This document shows positions 1 to 8,597 of a DNA stretch of 64,000 bases, in pieces. Made by a program: the position numbers and the translations under genes. Origin of the DNA: Bacillota bacterium. Its GTDB lineage: Bacteria > Bacillota > Clostridia > Oscillospirales > Oscillospiraceae. Position 1 is the first letter of the stretch. The number at the start of each line of letters is the position of its first letter. The DNA lies in assembly GCA_028719885.1 (NCBI GenBank), contig JAQYLT010000078.1:112503-176502 (forward strand), read 5' to 3'. A model generated the notes under the pieces. The model was not told the DNA's origin. It saw only the letters and a list, made by a program, of their open reading frames with translations, and made no database searches.

Positions 1-27
1 CAAAGTTTACGCAAAGGGGGTGGTGAA

Positions 28-117
28 ATGGTTACTTATGAAAACCTGTTTGCTTTTGCACTGGTGATCATCGAAACCATTACACTTGTTGTCCTCATTT
101 TCAAGAACAACAAGTGA
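28..117 (+). CDS. Holin-like type I toxin peptide, copy 1
   Basis: This 29-residue peptide has a short N-terminus, one hydrophobic helix (about residues 6-25) and a basic tail ending FKNNK. Those are the hallmarks of the small holin-like membrane toxins of Firmicutes type I toxin-antitoxin systems. A purine-rich ribosome site (AAAGGGGGTGGTG) sits just before the ATG. The peptide is identical in sequence to the second copy at 423-512. The window begins inside its 5' leader, so its promoter is not visible. An antisense promoter lies downstream on the other strand. Too short for most gene finders, but the exact duplication with conserved regulatory flanks supports a real gene. Toxic activity is inferred from the family. 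Confidence 0.75.
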   Translation: MVTYENLFAFALVIIETITLVVLIFKNNK

Positions 118-129
118 CTGTAATTTCCT

Positions 130-224
130 TAAATAAAGAAATTACCCCGTCCCAAACCTCTCTCAAAGGCGACGGAGTAATTTCTTAACCCAAGGGGGAG
201 GCACCGTTCGTCGGTGTCCCTTTC
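130..224 (-). ncRNA. Candidate antitoxin RNA, copy 1
   Basis: Inferred from the antisense promoter at 231-259. The RNA would overlap the toxin 3' untranslated region, including a CACCG-TTCGT-CGGTG hairpin near 200-220. Its 3' end is a guess. Confidence 0.45.
136..186. terminator. Stem-loop 3' of toxin copy 1
   Basis: AAGAAATTAC-C-CCGTC pairs with GACGG-A-GTAATTTCTT around an A/C mismatch, enclosing about 19 nt. It lies just after the toxin stop. It may end one of the two transcripts or be the sense/antisense interaction stem; neither side has a strong T-tract. Confidence 0.55.
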
Positions 225-230
225 GCTATC

Positions 231-259
231 ATATTATCACACCAAGCCCGCTTTTGCAA
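231..259 (-). promoter_or_regulatory. Antisense (antitoxin) promoter, copy 1
   Basis: On the minus strand TTGCAA (254-259), 17 bp, then TAATAT (231-236). Predicted start near 224, transcribing back through the toxin 3' region. Spacing and boxes are repeated in copy 2 although the spacer sequence differs. Confidence 0.7.
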
Positions 260-299
260 GGTGGTTTTTCTTTTCTTCCGGGATTCTTTCAGCAAAATC

Positions 300-328
300 T
301 TGCATCTTTCCATAAAATATGCTATCTT
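300..328 (+). promoter_or_regulatory. Promoter of toxin copy 2
   Basis: TTGCAT (300-305), 17 bp, TATCTT (323-328). Predicted start near 335, giving a leader of about 88 nt that can fold over the ribosome site. Confidence 0.55.
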
Positions 329-422
329 AAAAACGGTCTATGACCCGGAAGGGACACCACTTACGGCGGACGGATGCTCCCCCCTTGCGAAACCCCAAAG
401 TTTACGCAAAGGGGGTGGTGAA

Positions 423-512
423 ATGGTTACTTATGAAAACCTGTTTGCTTTTGCACTGGTGATCATCGAAACCATTACACTTGTTGTCCTCATTTTCAAG
501 AACAACAAGTGA
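423..512 (+). CDS. Holin-like type I toxin peptide, copy 2
   Basis: This is the second, identical 29-residue toxin-like peptide with one membrane helix and the tail FKNNK. A longer frame is open from 261, but the ribosome site directly before 423 and the identity to copy 1 mark this ATG as the start. The upstream leader contains a CCCCCTTGCG segment able to pair with CGCAAAGGGGG over the ribosome site. That would hide the site in a stem, as is usual for type I toxin mRNAs. A sigma-A-like promoter lies at 300-328 and an antisense promoter at 628-656. Likely role: membrane-depolarising peptide kept silent by antisense RNA. This is family knowledge, not shown here. Confidence 0.78.
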   Translation: MVTYENLFAFALVIIETITLVVLIFKNNK

Positions 513-527
513 CTGTAATTTCCTATA

Positions 528-621
528 AAAACAGGAAATTACTCCGTCCCATTCCTCGCCCAAGGAAAACGGAGTAATTTCCTAAACTAAGGGGGAGGCA
601 CCGTTCGTCGGTGTCCCTTCT
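528..621 (-). ncRNA. Candidate antitoxin RNA, copy 2
   Basis: Same logic as copy 1, from the promoter at 628-656. The two RNAs would share most of the toxin-complementary part but differ in loop sequence, so cross-talk between copies is possible. The 3' end is not determined. Confidence 0.45.
533..583. terminator. Stem-loop 3' of toxin copy 2
   Basis: AGGAAATTACTCCGT pairs perfectly with ACGGAGTAATTTCCT. Relative to copy 1 both arms changed while the loop diverged freely, so the helix rather than the sequence is conserved. Confidence 0.6.
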
Positions 622-627
622 GCCCCT

Positions 628-656
628 ATACTACCACATCCACTCTGCTTTTGCAA
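628..656 (-). promoter_or_regulatory. Antisense (antitoxin) promoter, copy 2
   Basis: Minus-strand TTGCAA (651-656), 17 bp, TAGTAT (628-633). Predicted start near 621. It lies only 25 bp past the dnaJ stop codon and points the same way as dnaJ. Confidence 0.7.
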
Positions 657-681
657 GGTGGATGTTTTATTTTTGAGGGAA

Positions 682-1833
682 TTATTTGAAGAAATCGTTG
701 AGAATATCCTGGAAGCCCTTGCGCTTGGGGGTGACACTCCGGCTGACGGTACCGTCAAACTGACGCAGCAGCTCCTTCTGCTCATTCGTCAGCTTGGTGG
801 GGGTCTCCACCACGACGCTAAAGTGGTGATCGCCCCTCAGCTTGGGATTGCCCACCTGGGGGATACCCTTGCCCCGGAGGACAAACTCCCGGCCGGTCTG
901 GGTACCCTCGGGGATGGTGTAGTTCACCTTGCCGTCCAGGGTAGGCACCTCGATCTCCGCACCCAGGGCCGCCTGGGCAAAGGAGATGGGCACCTCACAG
1001 TACACATCGAACTCCCGGCGCTTAAAGAGCTTATGGGGCTTGATATGCACCTCCACCAGCAGATCGCCGTTGGGTGCGCCGCCGGTTCCCACGTTGCCCT
1101 CGCCGCGGACCCGGACGCTCTGGCCGTCGTTCACACCGGCAGGGACCTTGACCACAACCCGGTTGGTGCGGCGGACCTTGCCCTTGCCCTTGCAGGTGTT
1201 GCAGGGGGTTTTGATGATTTTGCCCTTGCCGCCGCACTGGGAACAGGGGGCAGTGGACTGCATCTGCATGCCCATGAAGTTCTGGACCACCCGCTCCTGG
1301 CCGGTGCCCCGGCACTTGGGACAGGTTTCCACATTGCCGTCGGCGCTGCCGGTGCCGTTACAGGCGGCGCAGTTCTCGATTCTGGGAACGCTGACCTCCT
1401 TGTCGCAGCCGAAGGCAGCCTCCTCAAAGGTCAGCTCCAGCCGGGACATGAGGTTTTCGCCCCGACGGGCAGAATTCTGGCCGCCGCCTCTGCGGCTGCT
1501 GCCGCCTCCAAAGAGATCGCCGAAAATATCCCCCAGATCGCTGAAGCCGCCGAACCCGCCAAAGCCATCGAAGCCACCAAAGCCCGCGCCTCCGGCATAG
1601 TTGGGGTCCACCCCGGCAAAGCCATACTGGTCATAGCGGGCCCGCTTCTCCTCATCGGACAGCACCTCATAGGCCTCGCCCACCTCTTTGAACTTCTCCT
1701 CGGCTTCCTTGTCCCCGGGGTTCCGGTCCGGATGGTATTTCATGGCCGCTTTCCGGTAGGCCTTTTTGATATCCTCCGCACTGGCGCCCTTTTGCAGGCC
1801 CAGCACCTCATAATAATCACGTTTATCTGCCAT
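682..1833 (-). CDS. dnaJ: Chaperone DnaJ (Hsp40)
   Basis: This 383-residue type I J-protein recruits client proteins to DnaK and stimulates its ATPase. The J domain carries the invariant HPD at residues 34-36. A Gly/Phe-rich linker (about 77-110) follows, then four CxxCxGxG-type zinc motifs ([32 protein letters not shown]) and the C-terminal client-binding domain. Length is normal. It is the last gene of hrcA-grpE-dnaK-dnaJ. No clear terminator is seen after the stop, and the toxin-antitoxin antisense promoter starts within 25 bp. Confidence 0.97.
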   Translation of the reverse strand: MADKRDYYEVLGLQKGASAEDIKKAYRKAAMKYHPDRNPGDKEAEEKFKEVGEAYEVLSDEEKRARYDQYGFAGVDPNYAGGAGFGGFDGFGGFGGFSDLGDIFGDLFGGGSSRRGGGQNSARRGENLMSRLELTFEEAAFGCDKEVSVPRIENCAACNGTGSADGNVETCPKCRGTGQERVVQNFMGMQMQSTAPCSQCGGKGKIIKTPCNTCKGKGKVRRTNRVVVKVPAGVNDGQSVRVRGEGNVGTGGAPNGDLLVEVHIKPHKLFKRREFDVYCEVPISFAQAALGAEIEVPTLDGKVNYTIPEGTQTGREFVLRGKGIPQVGNPKLRGDHHFSVVVETPTKLTNEQKELLRQFDGTVSRSVTPKRKGFQDILNDFFK

Positions 1834-1905
1834 AGGTTAAGTACCTCACCATAATACTCCAATAAGGGGCGGCTTTGCGCCGCCCCTTGTGGGGGAAATG
1901 TTGGA

Positions 1906-3723
<1,818 letters not shown>

Positions 3724-3786
3724 CTATATATACGATGAATTTTTTACAAATGGAATATTGAAAAGCGGTGGAAATCCGCTGCTTTT

Positions 3787-4356
3787 TTAATTGGCGACCT
3801 GAACCATGGCGAAGCGGACGATCTTATCGCCCATCTTGAAGCCCTTCTGGAACACCTGGGTGATGGTATTTTCTCCCAGGCTCTCGTCCTCCACGTGCAT
3901 CACAGCGTTGTGCAGGGCGGGGTCGAAGCTGTCGCCGGCGCTTCCGAAGATTTCCACGCCCAGGCCGGTGAAGATTTTCACCAATTCGGTCATGGTCAGC
4001 TCCACGCCCTTTTTGTAGGCGGCATCCTCGGTGGGCTGGTTCACGGCCCGCTCCAGGATATCGTAGATGGGAAGCAGCTTGCTCACGGCGTCGGACTTAC
4101 CGTTGCCGTAGGAGGCTTCCTTTTCCTTGATGGTGCGCTTGCGGAAATTATCAAACTCGGCAGCCAGGCGAAGATAGGTATCGTGCTCTGCGTTGTACTT
4201 TTCCTCCCAGTTGATCTGGGGGGTCTCCTCCACGGTTACCTCAGGAGCAGTCTCGGAGGCAGTCTCAGGGGCGTTTTCTTCACTTGGGGTCTGCTCAGGC
4301 TCCTGGGTGGACTTGGTTTCCAGCTCAGGCTCCTGCTGTTTTTCTTTTTTTGACAT
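3787..4356 (-). CDS. grpE: Nucleotide exchange factor GrpE
   Basis: This 189-residue partner of DnaK promotes ADP release. The first 50 residues are low-complexity and acidic (many E, T, P), as is common in GrpE. A coiled-coil (about 50-100, containing FDNFRKRT) and the C-terminal beta domain with VEIFGSAGDSFDPALHNAV follow. It lies 15 bp after hrcA and 75 bp before dnaK, so it is cotranscribed under the CIRCE-controlled promoter. Confidence 0.96.
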   Translation of the reverse strand: MSKKEKQQEPELETKSTQEPEQTPSEENAPETASETAPEVTVEETPQINWEEKYNAEHDTYLRLAAEFDNFRKRTIKEKEASYGNGKSDAVSKLLPIYDILERAVNQPTEDAAYKKGVELTMTELVKIFTGLGVEIFGSAGDSFDPALHNAVMHVEDESLGENTITQVFQKGFKMGDKIVRFAMVQVAN

Positions 4357-4371
4357 ATGCAGGTCTCTCCT

Positions 4372-5448
4372 TTATTTCGGTGGCTTCTCGCTCTGCTCCA
4401 CAGAGCCGGGAAGCTGGGGCGTTTCTGGTTTGGCGAACATCTTGCTCAGATTCTCCGCGAAGCAGCTCAGGCGGGCGGTGACCTTGGCGTAGTCCATTCT
4501 GGTGGGACCAACCACGCCGATCATGCCCTGGAGCCCGTCGCCGATGTCGAACCGGGTCATGACCACGGAGGTATCCTTTAATTCATCGGCCACATTCTCC
4601 GGGCCCACAATGACCTTGGTGCCGTTGGCACCCTCCATCACAGCGGGGAGACCGCTGAGGGCATCCTCGTCGATACTGGCAAGCACCCGCTGGGCCTTAT
4701 CCACATCCCGGTATTCCGGCAGGCCCAAAAGCTTTGCCTGCCCGGCCACGGCCATATTGGTGGAGCTGTGGTTTTTCAGCGCCTCCGTGGTGAAATCCAC
4801 GATCACCGGCACCAGGCTGGCGGCGGCTCCGGCGGAGCGCATCACCTTGTCCATGAGCTCGGAGGTAAATTCCTCCAAGGGGAGCTCCGTCATGGTGGCG
4901 TTGAGCAGGGCGGTGAGCAGATTGAGGTCCGCCTCCGAAACGCTCACCGGCAGCTTAATCAGCTTATTCACCACCTGATCTCCCGGCAGGGTGAGCACCA
5001 GGATGAAGCTTCCGGTGCCAGAATGGAGCAGGTTGAATTTCAGTACGGTGGAGCCGCCCTGGCGGGAGGCCGCGCTGATGGCGGGAAGATTGGTGGCCTG
5101 GGATACCAGCTTTGCAACCTTTTCCACCATTTTGTCCACCCGGTTCATCTTTTCCTCGATGGCGCTGGTGATGGACTTTGTTTCATCCACGCTGAGGCGG
5201 TAGTCCAGCATCAGCTCATCCACATACAGCCGGTAGCCTGCGGCGGAGGGAACCCGCCCGGCGCTGGTATGGGGCTGCTCCAGATAGCCCATGGTGGTGA
5301 GCTCTGCCATTTCATTTCGGATGGTGGCGGAGGAGTAGTTCATATCCGGCAGCTCGGTAATCGCCTTGGAGCCCACCGGCTCGGCGGTACGGATATACAG
5401 GTCCACGACGCTGCGGAGAACTTTCTTTTTTCGTTCGGACAGTTCCAT
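4372..5448 (-). CDS. hrcA: Heat-inducible transcription repressor HrcA
   Basis: This roughly 358-residue repressor binds CIRCE and shuts off the dnaK operon until heat shock titrates chaperones. The N-terminal winged helix begins ELSERKKKVLRSVVDLYI, and a central and C-terminal domain follow, ending near GVVGPTRMDYAKV. Two in-frame ATGs are possible. The upstream one (5452-5454) abuts the AGGAGG ribosome site with no spacing. The second (5446-5448) has 6 nt and is chosen here. First gene of the operon; its own operator at 5470-5496 implies autoregulation. Confidence 0.96.
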   Translation of the reverse strand: MELSERKKKVLRSVVDLYIRTAEPVGSKAITELPDMNYSSATIRNEMAELTTMGYLEQPHTSAGRVPSAAGYRLYVDELMLDYRLSVDETKSITSAIEEKMNRVDKMVEKVAKLVSQATNLPAISAASRQGGSTVLKFNLLHSGTGSFILVLTLPGDQVVNKLIKLPVSVSEADLNLLTALLNATMTELPLEEFTSELMDKVMRSAGAAASLVPVIVDFTTEALKNHSSTNMAVAGQAKLLGLPEYRDVDKAQRVLASIDEDALSGLPAVMEGANGTKVIVGPENVADELKDTSVVMTRFDIGDGLQGMIGVVGPTRMDYAKVTARLSCFAENLSKMFAKPETPQLPGSVEQSEKPPK

Positions 5449-5469
5449 GAACATCCTCCTTTCGTTTTC

Positions 5470-5496
5470 TTAGCACTCATTATCCTTGAGTGCTAA
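5470..5496. promoter_or_regulatory. CIRCE operator
   Basis: A perfect TTAGCACTC-N9-GAGTGCTAA inverted repeat between the hrcA promoter and the hrcA start. This is the binding site of HrcA. An additional half site (GAGTGCTAA, 5512-5520) lies inside the promoter spacer. Confidence 0.98.
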
Positions 5497-5500
5497 GCAC

Positions 5501-5529
5501 ACTATACCAGAGAGTGCTAAAAATGTCAA
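5501..5529 (-). promoter_or_regulatory. Sigma-A promoter of hrcA-grpE-dnaK-dnaJ
   Basis: Minus-strand TTGACA (5524-5529), 17 bp, TATAGT (5501-5506). The CIRCE begins about 5 bp after the -10 box, so the repressor would cover the start site. Confidence 0.93.
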
Positions 5530-5577
5530 CCCCCCGTTTTTGAATTATCTATTAACTTTTCCCAGCAGGGAACAAGC

Positions 5578-5606
5578 TTTACTATTCCCCCGCCGGGGTG
5601 TATAAT
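5578..5606 (+). promoter_or_regulatory. Promoter upstream of the CYTH gene
   Basis: TTTACT (5578-5583), 17 bp, TATAAT (5601-5606). The gene starts 310 bp downstream; a REP element (5633-5848) fills the leader. Confidence 0.65.
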
Positions 5607-5632
5607 ACAAGGTATAATGGACCTCGAACGAT

Positions 5633-5848
5633 AAATTGAAATATGTTGGAATGTTTCGTAGGGAATGCATTTATGCATTCCGCCCGGGAACGATATTGTG
5701 ACGGTAGGTTGAATGGGAAAACGTGAAAGTTTTTAAAAAAATCATTGGACAAACCATGGATGTTCACTGACGTTGCGGAACGCATAAATGCGTTCCCTAC
5801 GCACACGTTGAAACATTTCCCATTCAACGAACCCTGCAAACACCAATT
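5633..5848. repeat. REPIN-like element E1
   Basis: About 216 bp, ends AAATTG and CCAATT. It holds two GTAG-headed palindromes in opposite orientation: 5658-5681 (GGAATGCAT/ATGCATTCC) and 5777-5800 (GGAACGCAT/ATGCGTTCC). The flanking arms (GTTGAATGGGAAAA.. and ..CATTTCCCATTCAAC) also pair. Confidence 0.85.
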
Positions 5849-5915
5849 GATTCTTCTGCTGCGTAAGGTCGACAATCACATCATACATTATTCCATCTGC
5901 AAAGGAGCGCGTATC

Positions 5916-6491
5916 ATGGGACGGGAATTTGAGCTGAAATACCGAGCCACCGGGGAACAACTGGAAAGCATTGAAGCCTTCTGCGAGGGATTCCGGGAGA
6001 TCCGGATGGAAACCACCTACTACGACACCCCCGGTGGGGCCCTGCGGCAGCTCCGCTGGACCCTGCGGCGCCGGATGGAGAACGGCATTTCGGTTTGCAC
6101 CGTCAAATCCAATCTGGGTGACGGAAGCCGGGGGGAATGGGAGACGGAATGCAACGATATTTTAGCTGCCGTACCCCAGCTGATTGCCCTGGGCGCTCCC
6201 GAGGCCCTGGCAGAATACACCCGGCAAGGGGTCGTGCCCACCTGCGGCGCCCGGTTCACCCGAAAGGCAGTCACCCTCCCCGCAGGAACCGGCGCCGTGG
6301 AGCTGGCGCTGGATCAGGGGGTGCTGCTGGGCGGCGGAAAGGAGCTGCCCTTTGCCGAAGTTGAAGTGGAATTGAAGCAGGGCCGGGACGAGGATGCCAT
6401 CGCCTTTGCCGCGGAGCTGGCCGCCCGGTTTGGCCTGACGCCGGAGCTCAAAAGCAAGCTCCGCCGGGCACTGGACCTGGCAGGGAAATAG
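5916..6491 (+). CDS. CYTH domain protein (triphosphatase-like)
   Basis: This 191-residue protein opens GREFELKY, giving the ExExK signature of CYTH (triphosphate tunnel) enzymes at residues 4-8. Further acidic/basic tunnel strands follow (RRMENGISVCTVKS, FAEVEVELKQG). The family hydrolyses inorganic triphosphate, thiamine triphosphate or makes cAMP; the substrate cannot be told here. The frame is open from 5745, but AAAGGAG at 5901-5907 with 8-nt spacing fixes the start at 5916. It stands alone, with a REP element on each side. Confidence 0.85.
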   Translation: MGREFELKYRATGEQLESIEAFCEGFREIRMETTYYDTPGGALRQLRWTLRRRMENGISVCTVKSNLGDGSRGEWETECNDILAAVPQLIALGAPEALAEYTRQGVVPTCGARFTRKAVTLPAGTGAVELALDQGVLLGGGKELPFAEVEVELKQGRDEDAIAFAAELAARFGLTPELKSKLRRALDLAGK

Positions 6492-6494
6492 ACT

Positions 6495-6830
6495 TTTGGA
6501 TGTTGCGGTTTTCATGGGTAATGGTTTTGCGCCGGTGCGTTGAATGGAAAAATGTTGATTCTTTTCGTAGGGAACGGATTTATCCGTTCCACTCCCCATA
6601 TTGTTTCAAAATCGGTTGGATAAATGGTAAAACGTCGATAATATGTTCCCTCAAATGCCACTCAACGAACTGCGGTGTTCATCGAACCTTTCGGAACGGA
6701 TGAATCCGTTCCCTACGCAACACCGGAAAGTGTATCATTCAACATACACCTCATAAAAACGTTACCAGGCGGAACGGATAAATCCGTTCCCTACGAAAAT
6801 ACAGTAAACGCCCCTTTACCGAACCAAGCG
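6495..6830. repeat. REPIN-like element E2 (long form)
   Basis: Three GTAG-headed palindromes: 6567-6590 in forward orientation, 6693-6716 and 6771-6794 reversed. The left arm segment GGTAATGGTTTTGCGCCGGTGCGTTGAATGG lacks its palindrome but matches the long copies at 19218 and 39868, so one palindrome has probably been lost. Ends are approximate. Confidence 0.75.
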
Positions 6831-6847
6831 GTTTTTATCAATCAAAA

Positions 6848-6875
6848 AGAGCCTGTCCCTCACAGGGCAGGCTCT
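6848..6875 (-). terminator. Terminator of the zinc-ribbon gene
   Basis: Minus-strand AGAGCCTGCCC / GGGACAGGCTCT hairpin followed by TTTTTGATT. It lies about 33 bp after the stop of the gene at 6908. Confidence 0.85.
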
Positions 6876-6907
6876 GAATGATTTGTCGAAAAACGGAGAA
6901 ACTGCCA

Positions 6908-7321
6908 TCAGGTACGCCGCTGGAAGCGCTCCTTGCACTTGGGGCAGGTAATGGCAATTTTACCCTTGTGCCGGGGGACGCGGACGGTCTGGCGGCACCG
7001 GGGGCAGATGAAATAGCGGTTCTTCCGGTCCTTGATCCGGTCCAGCATCAGCAGGAACCGGCGGTTTTCCTGGTAGCGCTTGTTGATATTCCGGGACAGG
7101 CTGCGGAAGATGGCCCAGATCATCAGCACATAGCTCAGCACCCAGGCCAGCCGGCCAACCCAATGCTGCTGGAAGAAGGCCGACAGGATGCTTGCCGCCA
7201 CGCCTACGCAGAGAATGACCATGTTCAGCCGGTCGGTGCCATACCGCCCGGACATAAAATGGAAAAGCCCGGTGCGGATCCTCGCGCCCAAATTCCGCAG
7301 CCAAGCACTGAATTGATTCAT
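6908..7321 (-). CDS. Membrane protein with C-terminal zinc ribbon
   Basis: This 137-residue protein has two predicted membrane helices (about residues 32-52 and 57-75), then a basic linker. A C-terminal double CxxC ribbon follows (CPRCRQTVRVP near 104, CPKCKERF near 126). Function is not known. The ribbon suggests RNA or protein binding on the cytoplasmic side. Monocistronic: own promoter at 7354-7381 and terminator at 6848. Similar small zinc-ribbon membrane proteins are common in clostridia. Confidence 0.8.
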   Translation of the reverse strand: MNQFSAWLRNLGARIRTGLFHFMSGRYGTDRLNMVILCVGVAASILSAFFQQHWVGRLAWVLSYVLMIWAIFRSLSRNINKRYQENRRFLLMLDRIKDRKNRYFICPRCRQTVRVPRHKGKIAITCPKCKERFQRRT

Positions 7322-7353
7322 ACGATCACCTTAGGGGTAGAATTGATAGAAAT

Positions 7354-7381
7354 ATTATATTGCAATTGCGGTGGATTGCAA
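7354..7381 (-). promoter_or_regulatory. Promoter of the zinc-ribbon membrane gene
   Basis: Minus-strand TTGCAA (7376-7381), 16 bp, TATAAT (7354-7359). TTGCAAT and ATTGCAA flank the spacer as an inverted repeat, a possible operator. Confidence 0.6.
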
Positions 7382-7448
7382 CCACCCCCGGCGAATATTT
7401 ACGGAATGTTTAAGATTTCTCCCGGGGAGGCTTTCTGCTTTTTTCCTC

Positions 7449-7477
7449 TTGTGCATCCGGCGGTTCTATGGTATATT
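7449..7477 (+). promoter_or_regulatory. Promoter of the GH25 gene
   Basis: TTGTGC (7449-7454), 17 bp, TATATT (7472-7477). A small GGGTCGAAAGACCC hairpin follows before the ribosome site. Confidence 0.55.
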
Positions 7478-7510
7478 GGGTCGAAAGACCCCAATAAAGG
7501 AGATGGAGCC

Positions 7511-8533
7511 ATGAAGCACTCTGTGCCTGATGATGAATATACGGACGACTATGAGGAATACAGCGAGGATTACGTCTATGTGGAAGACGACGGGGACTAT
7601 GCCCAGCCCCGCACCAGCGGCGCAGTGGTGTTTTTAGGCGCCGCCGCAGCGGTCTGCCTGGTGATTTTTCTGTTGATTCTTGCGGCATCCTTTCTGCTGC
7701 CCTCCCTGAAAGAAGCCCGGCAGGACCAGGAGGACCCAGACGCCTTCCTCCACGGCATCCGTCTGGAGGAGGAATCCCAGCTTAAGGAAAATCCCATTGT
7801 AGCGGAGGAAGAAACCGAAGTCACCCAGGAGACCACCATTCCTCCCGAGGCCAACCCCTTTGATCAATACGATTTTCAATACAACAAGCAGAACTACCTC
7901 TACTGCCTGAAGCAGGAGAGCTATGTGGGCGTGGACGTATCCGCCTTTCAGCACGACATCGACTGGAACCAGGTGAAGGCCTCCGGCGTGGATTTTGCCA
8001 TGCTCCGGCTGGGCTACCGGGGCTGGGGCGCCAAGGGCACTCTGGTGGAGGATGAATACATCCAGCAGAACCTGGCGGGCACCGCCGCTGCGGGAATCCC
8101 CATCGGCGCCTACTTCTTCTCCCAGGCCACCACATTGGACGAGGTCCATGAGGAAATTGAGTTCATGCTGGAAATTCTGGGGGACTATCAGCTGGATTAC
8201 CCCATTGTGCTGGACTGGGAGGTGGCCAATCCCACCGAAGGACGGGTCCGGAACGTCACCCGCCGGGAGCTGACGGACATGCTCCGCTACTTCTGCGACG
8301 AAATGAGCGCCCGGGGCTTTGACCCCATGGTCTATTTTAACTGGACCCAGGCCTCCCGGATGATCTACCTCAGCGAGCTGGAGGACTATCCTTTCTGGCT
8401 GGCCCTGTACCAGGACCGGATGACCTTCCCTTTCCGGGTGGAAATGTGGCAGTACACCAGTGAGGGCAAGGTGCCCGGCATCGAGGGGGATGTGGATATC
8501 AACGTGTATATCCCCGATTTGAGAAAGCAGTAA
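7511..8533 (+). CDS. Membrane-anchored GH25 lysozyme-like muramidase
   Basis: This 340-residue protein has an unusually acidic, Tyr-rich cytoplasmic N-terminus (residues 1-32), one membrane helix (about 37-63), an acidic linker and an extracellular GH25 domain (about 137-338). Catalytic hallmarks are VGVDVSAFQ, PIVLDWE and the closing WQYTSEG...DVDIN. GH25 enzymes cut the beta-1,4 bond of peptidoglycan. The frame is open from 6878, but AAAGGAG before 7511 and the start of sensible protein fix the ATG. A bidirectional terminator follows at 8543. Likely a cell-wall remodelling enzyme fixed to the membrane. Confidence 0.92.
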   Translation: MKHSVPDDEYTDDYEEYSEDYVYVEDDGDYAQPRTSGAVVFLGAAAAVCLVIFLLILAASFLLPSLKEARQDQEDPDAFLHGIRLEEESQLKENPIVAEEETEVTQETTIPPEANPFDQYDFQYNKQNYLYCLKQESYVGVDVSAFQHDIDWNQVKASGVDFAMLRLGYRGWGAKGTLVEDEYIQQNLAGTAAAGIPIGAYFFSQATTLDEVHEEIEFMLEILGDYQLDYPIVLDWEVANPTEGRVRNVTRRELTDMLRYFCDEMSARGFDPMVYFNWTQASRMIYLSELEDYPFWLALYQDRMTFPFRVEMWQYTSEGKVPGIEGDVDINVYIPDLRKQ

Positions 8534-8542
8534 CATGACAAA

Positions 8543-8569
8543 AGACCGTATCGAACGCCGATACGGTCT
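8543..8569. terminator. Bidirectional terminator, GH25 / DUF4015
   Basis: AGACCGTATCG-aacgc-CGATACGGTCT with T-tracts on both sides, between convergent genes. Confidence 0.9.
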
Positions 8570-8597
8570 TTTTGTTTCTTTCCTTTATTTGTTCCCT

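Larger units (their letters stand above)
1..265 (+). repeat. Tandem duplicated toxin-antitoxin cassette, unit 1
   Basis: The sequence from CAAAGTTTACGCAAAG through the antisense promoter ending TTGCAAGGTGG recurs at about 398-662. The toxin frame is identical between units. The 3' regions have diverged except for paired stem bases and promoter boxes. Confidence 0.8.
398..662 (+). repeat. Tandem duplicated toxin-antitoxin cassette, unit 2
   Basis: This is the second unit of the duplication described for 1-265, in direct orientation. Its toxin promoter is visible inside the window. Confidence 0.8.

Noticed and set aside
261..422. Longer version of the second toxin starting at 261.
   Set aside because: The first copy lacks this extension, it crosses the predicted promoter and leader stem, and the ribosome site is right before 423.
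5658..5800. REP palindromes as transcription terminators.
   Set aside because: They are not followed by T-tracts, occur in pairs on both orientations, and several lie inside presumed leaders upstream of genes.
6878..7510. N-terminal extension of the GH25 protein.
   Set aside because: It reads antisense through the zinc-ribbon gene and the promoter at 7449; the ATG at 7511 has a proper ribosome site.
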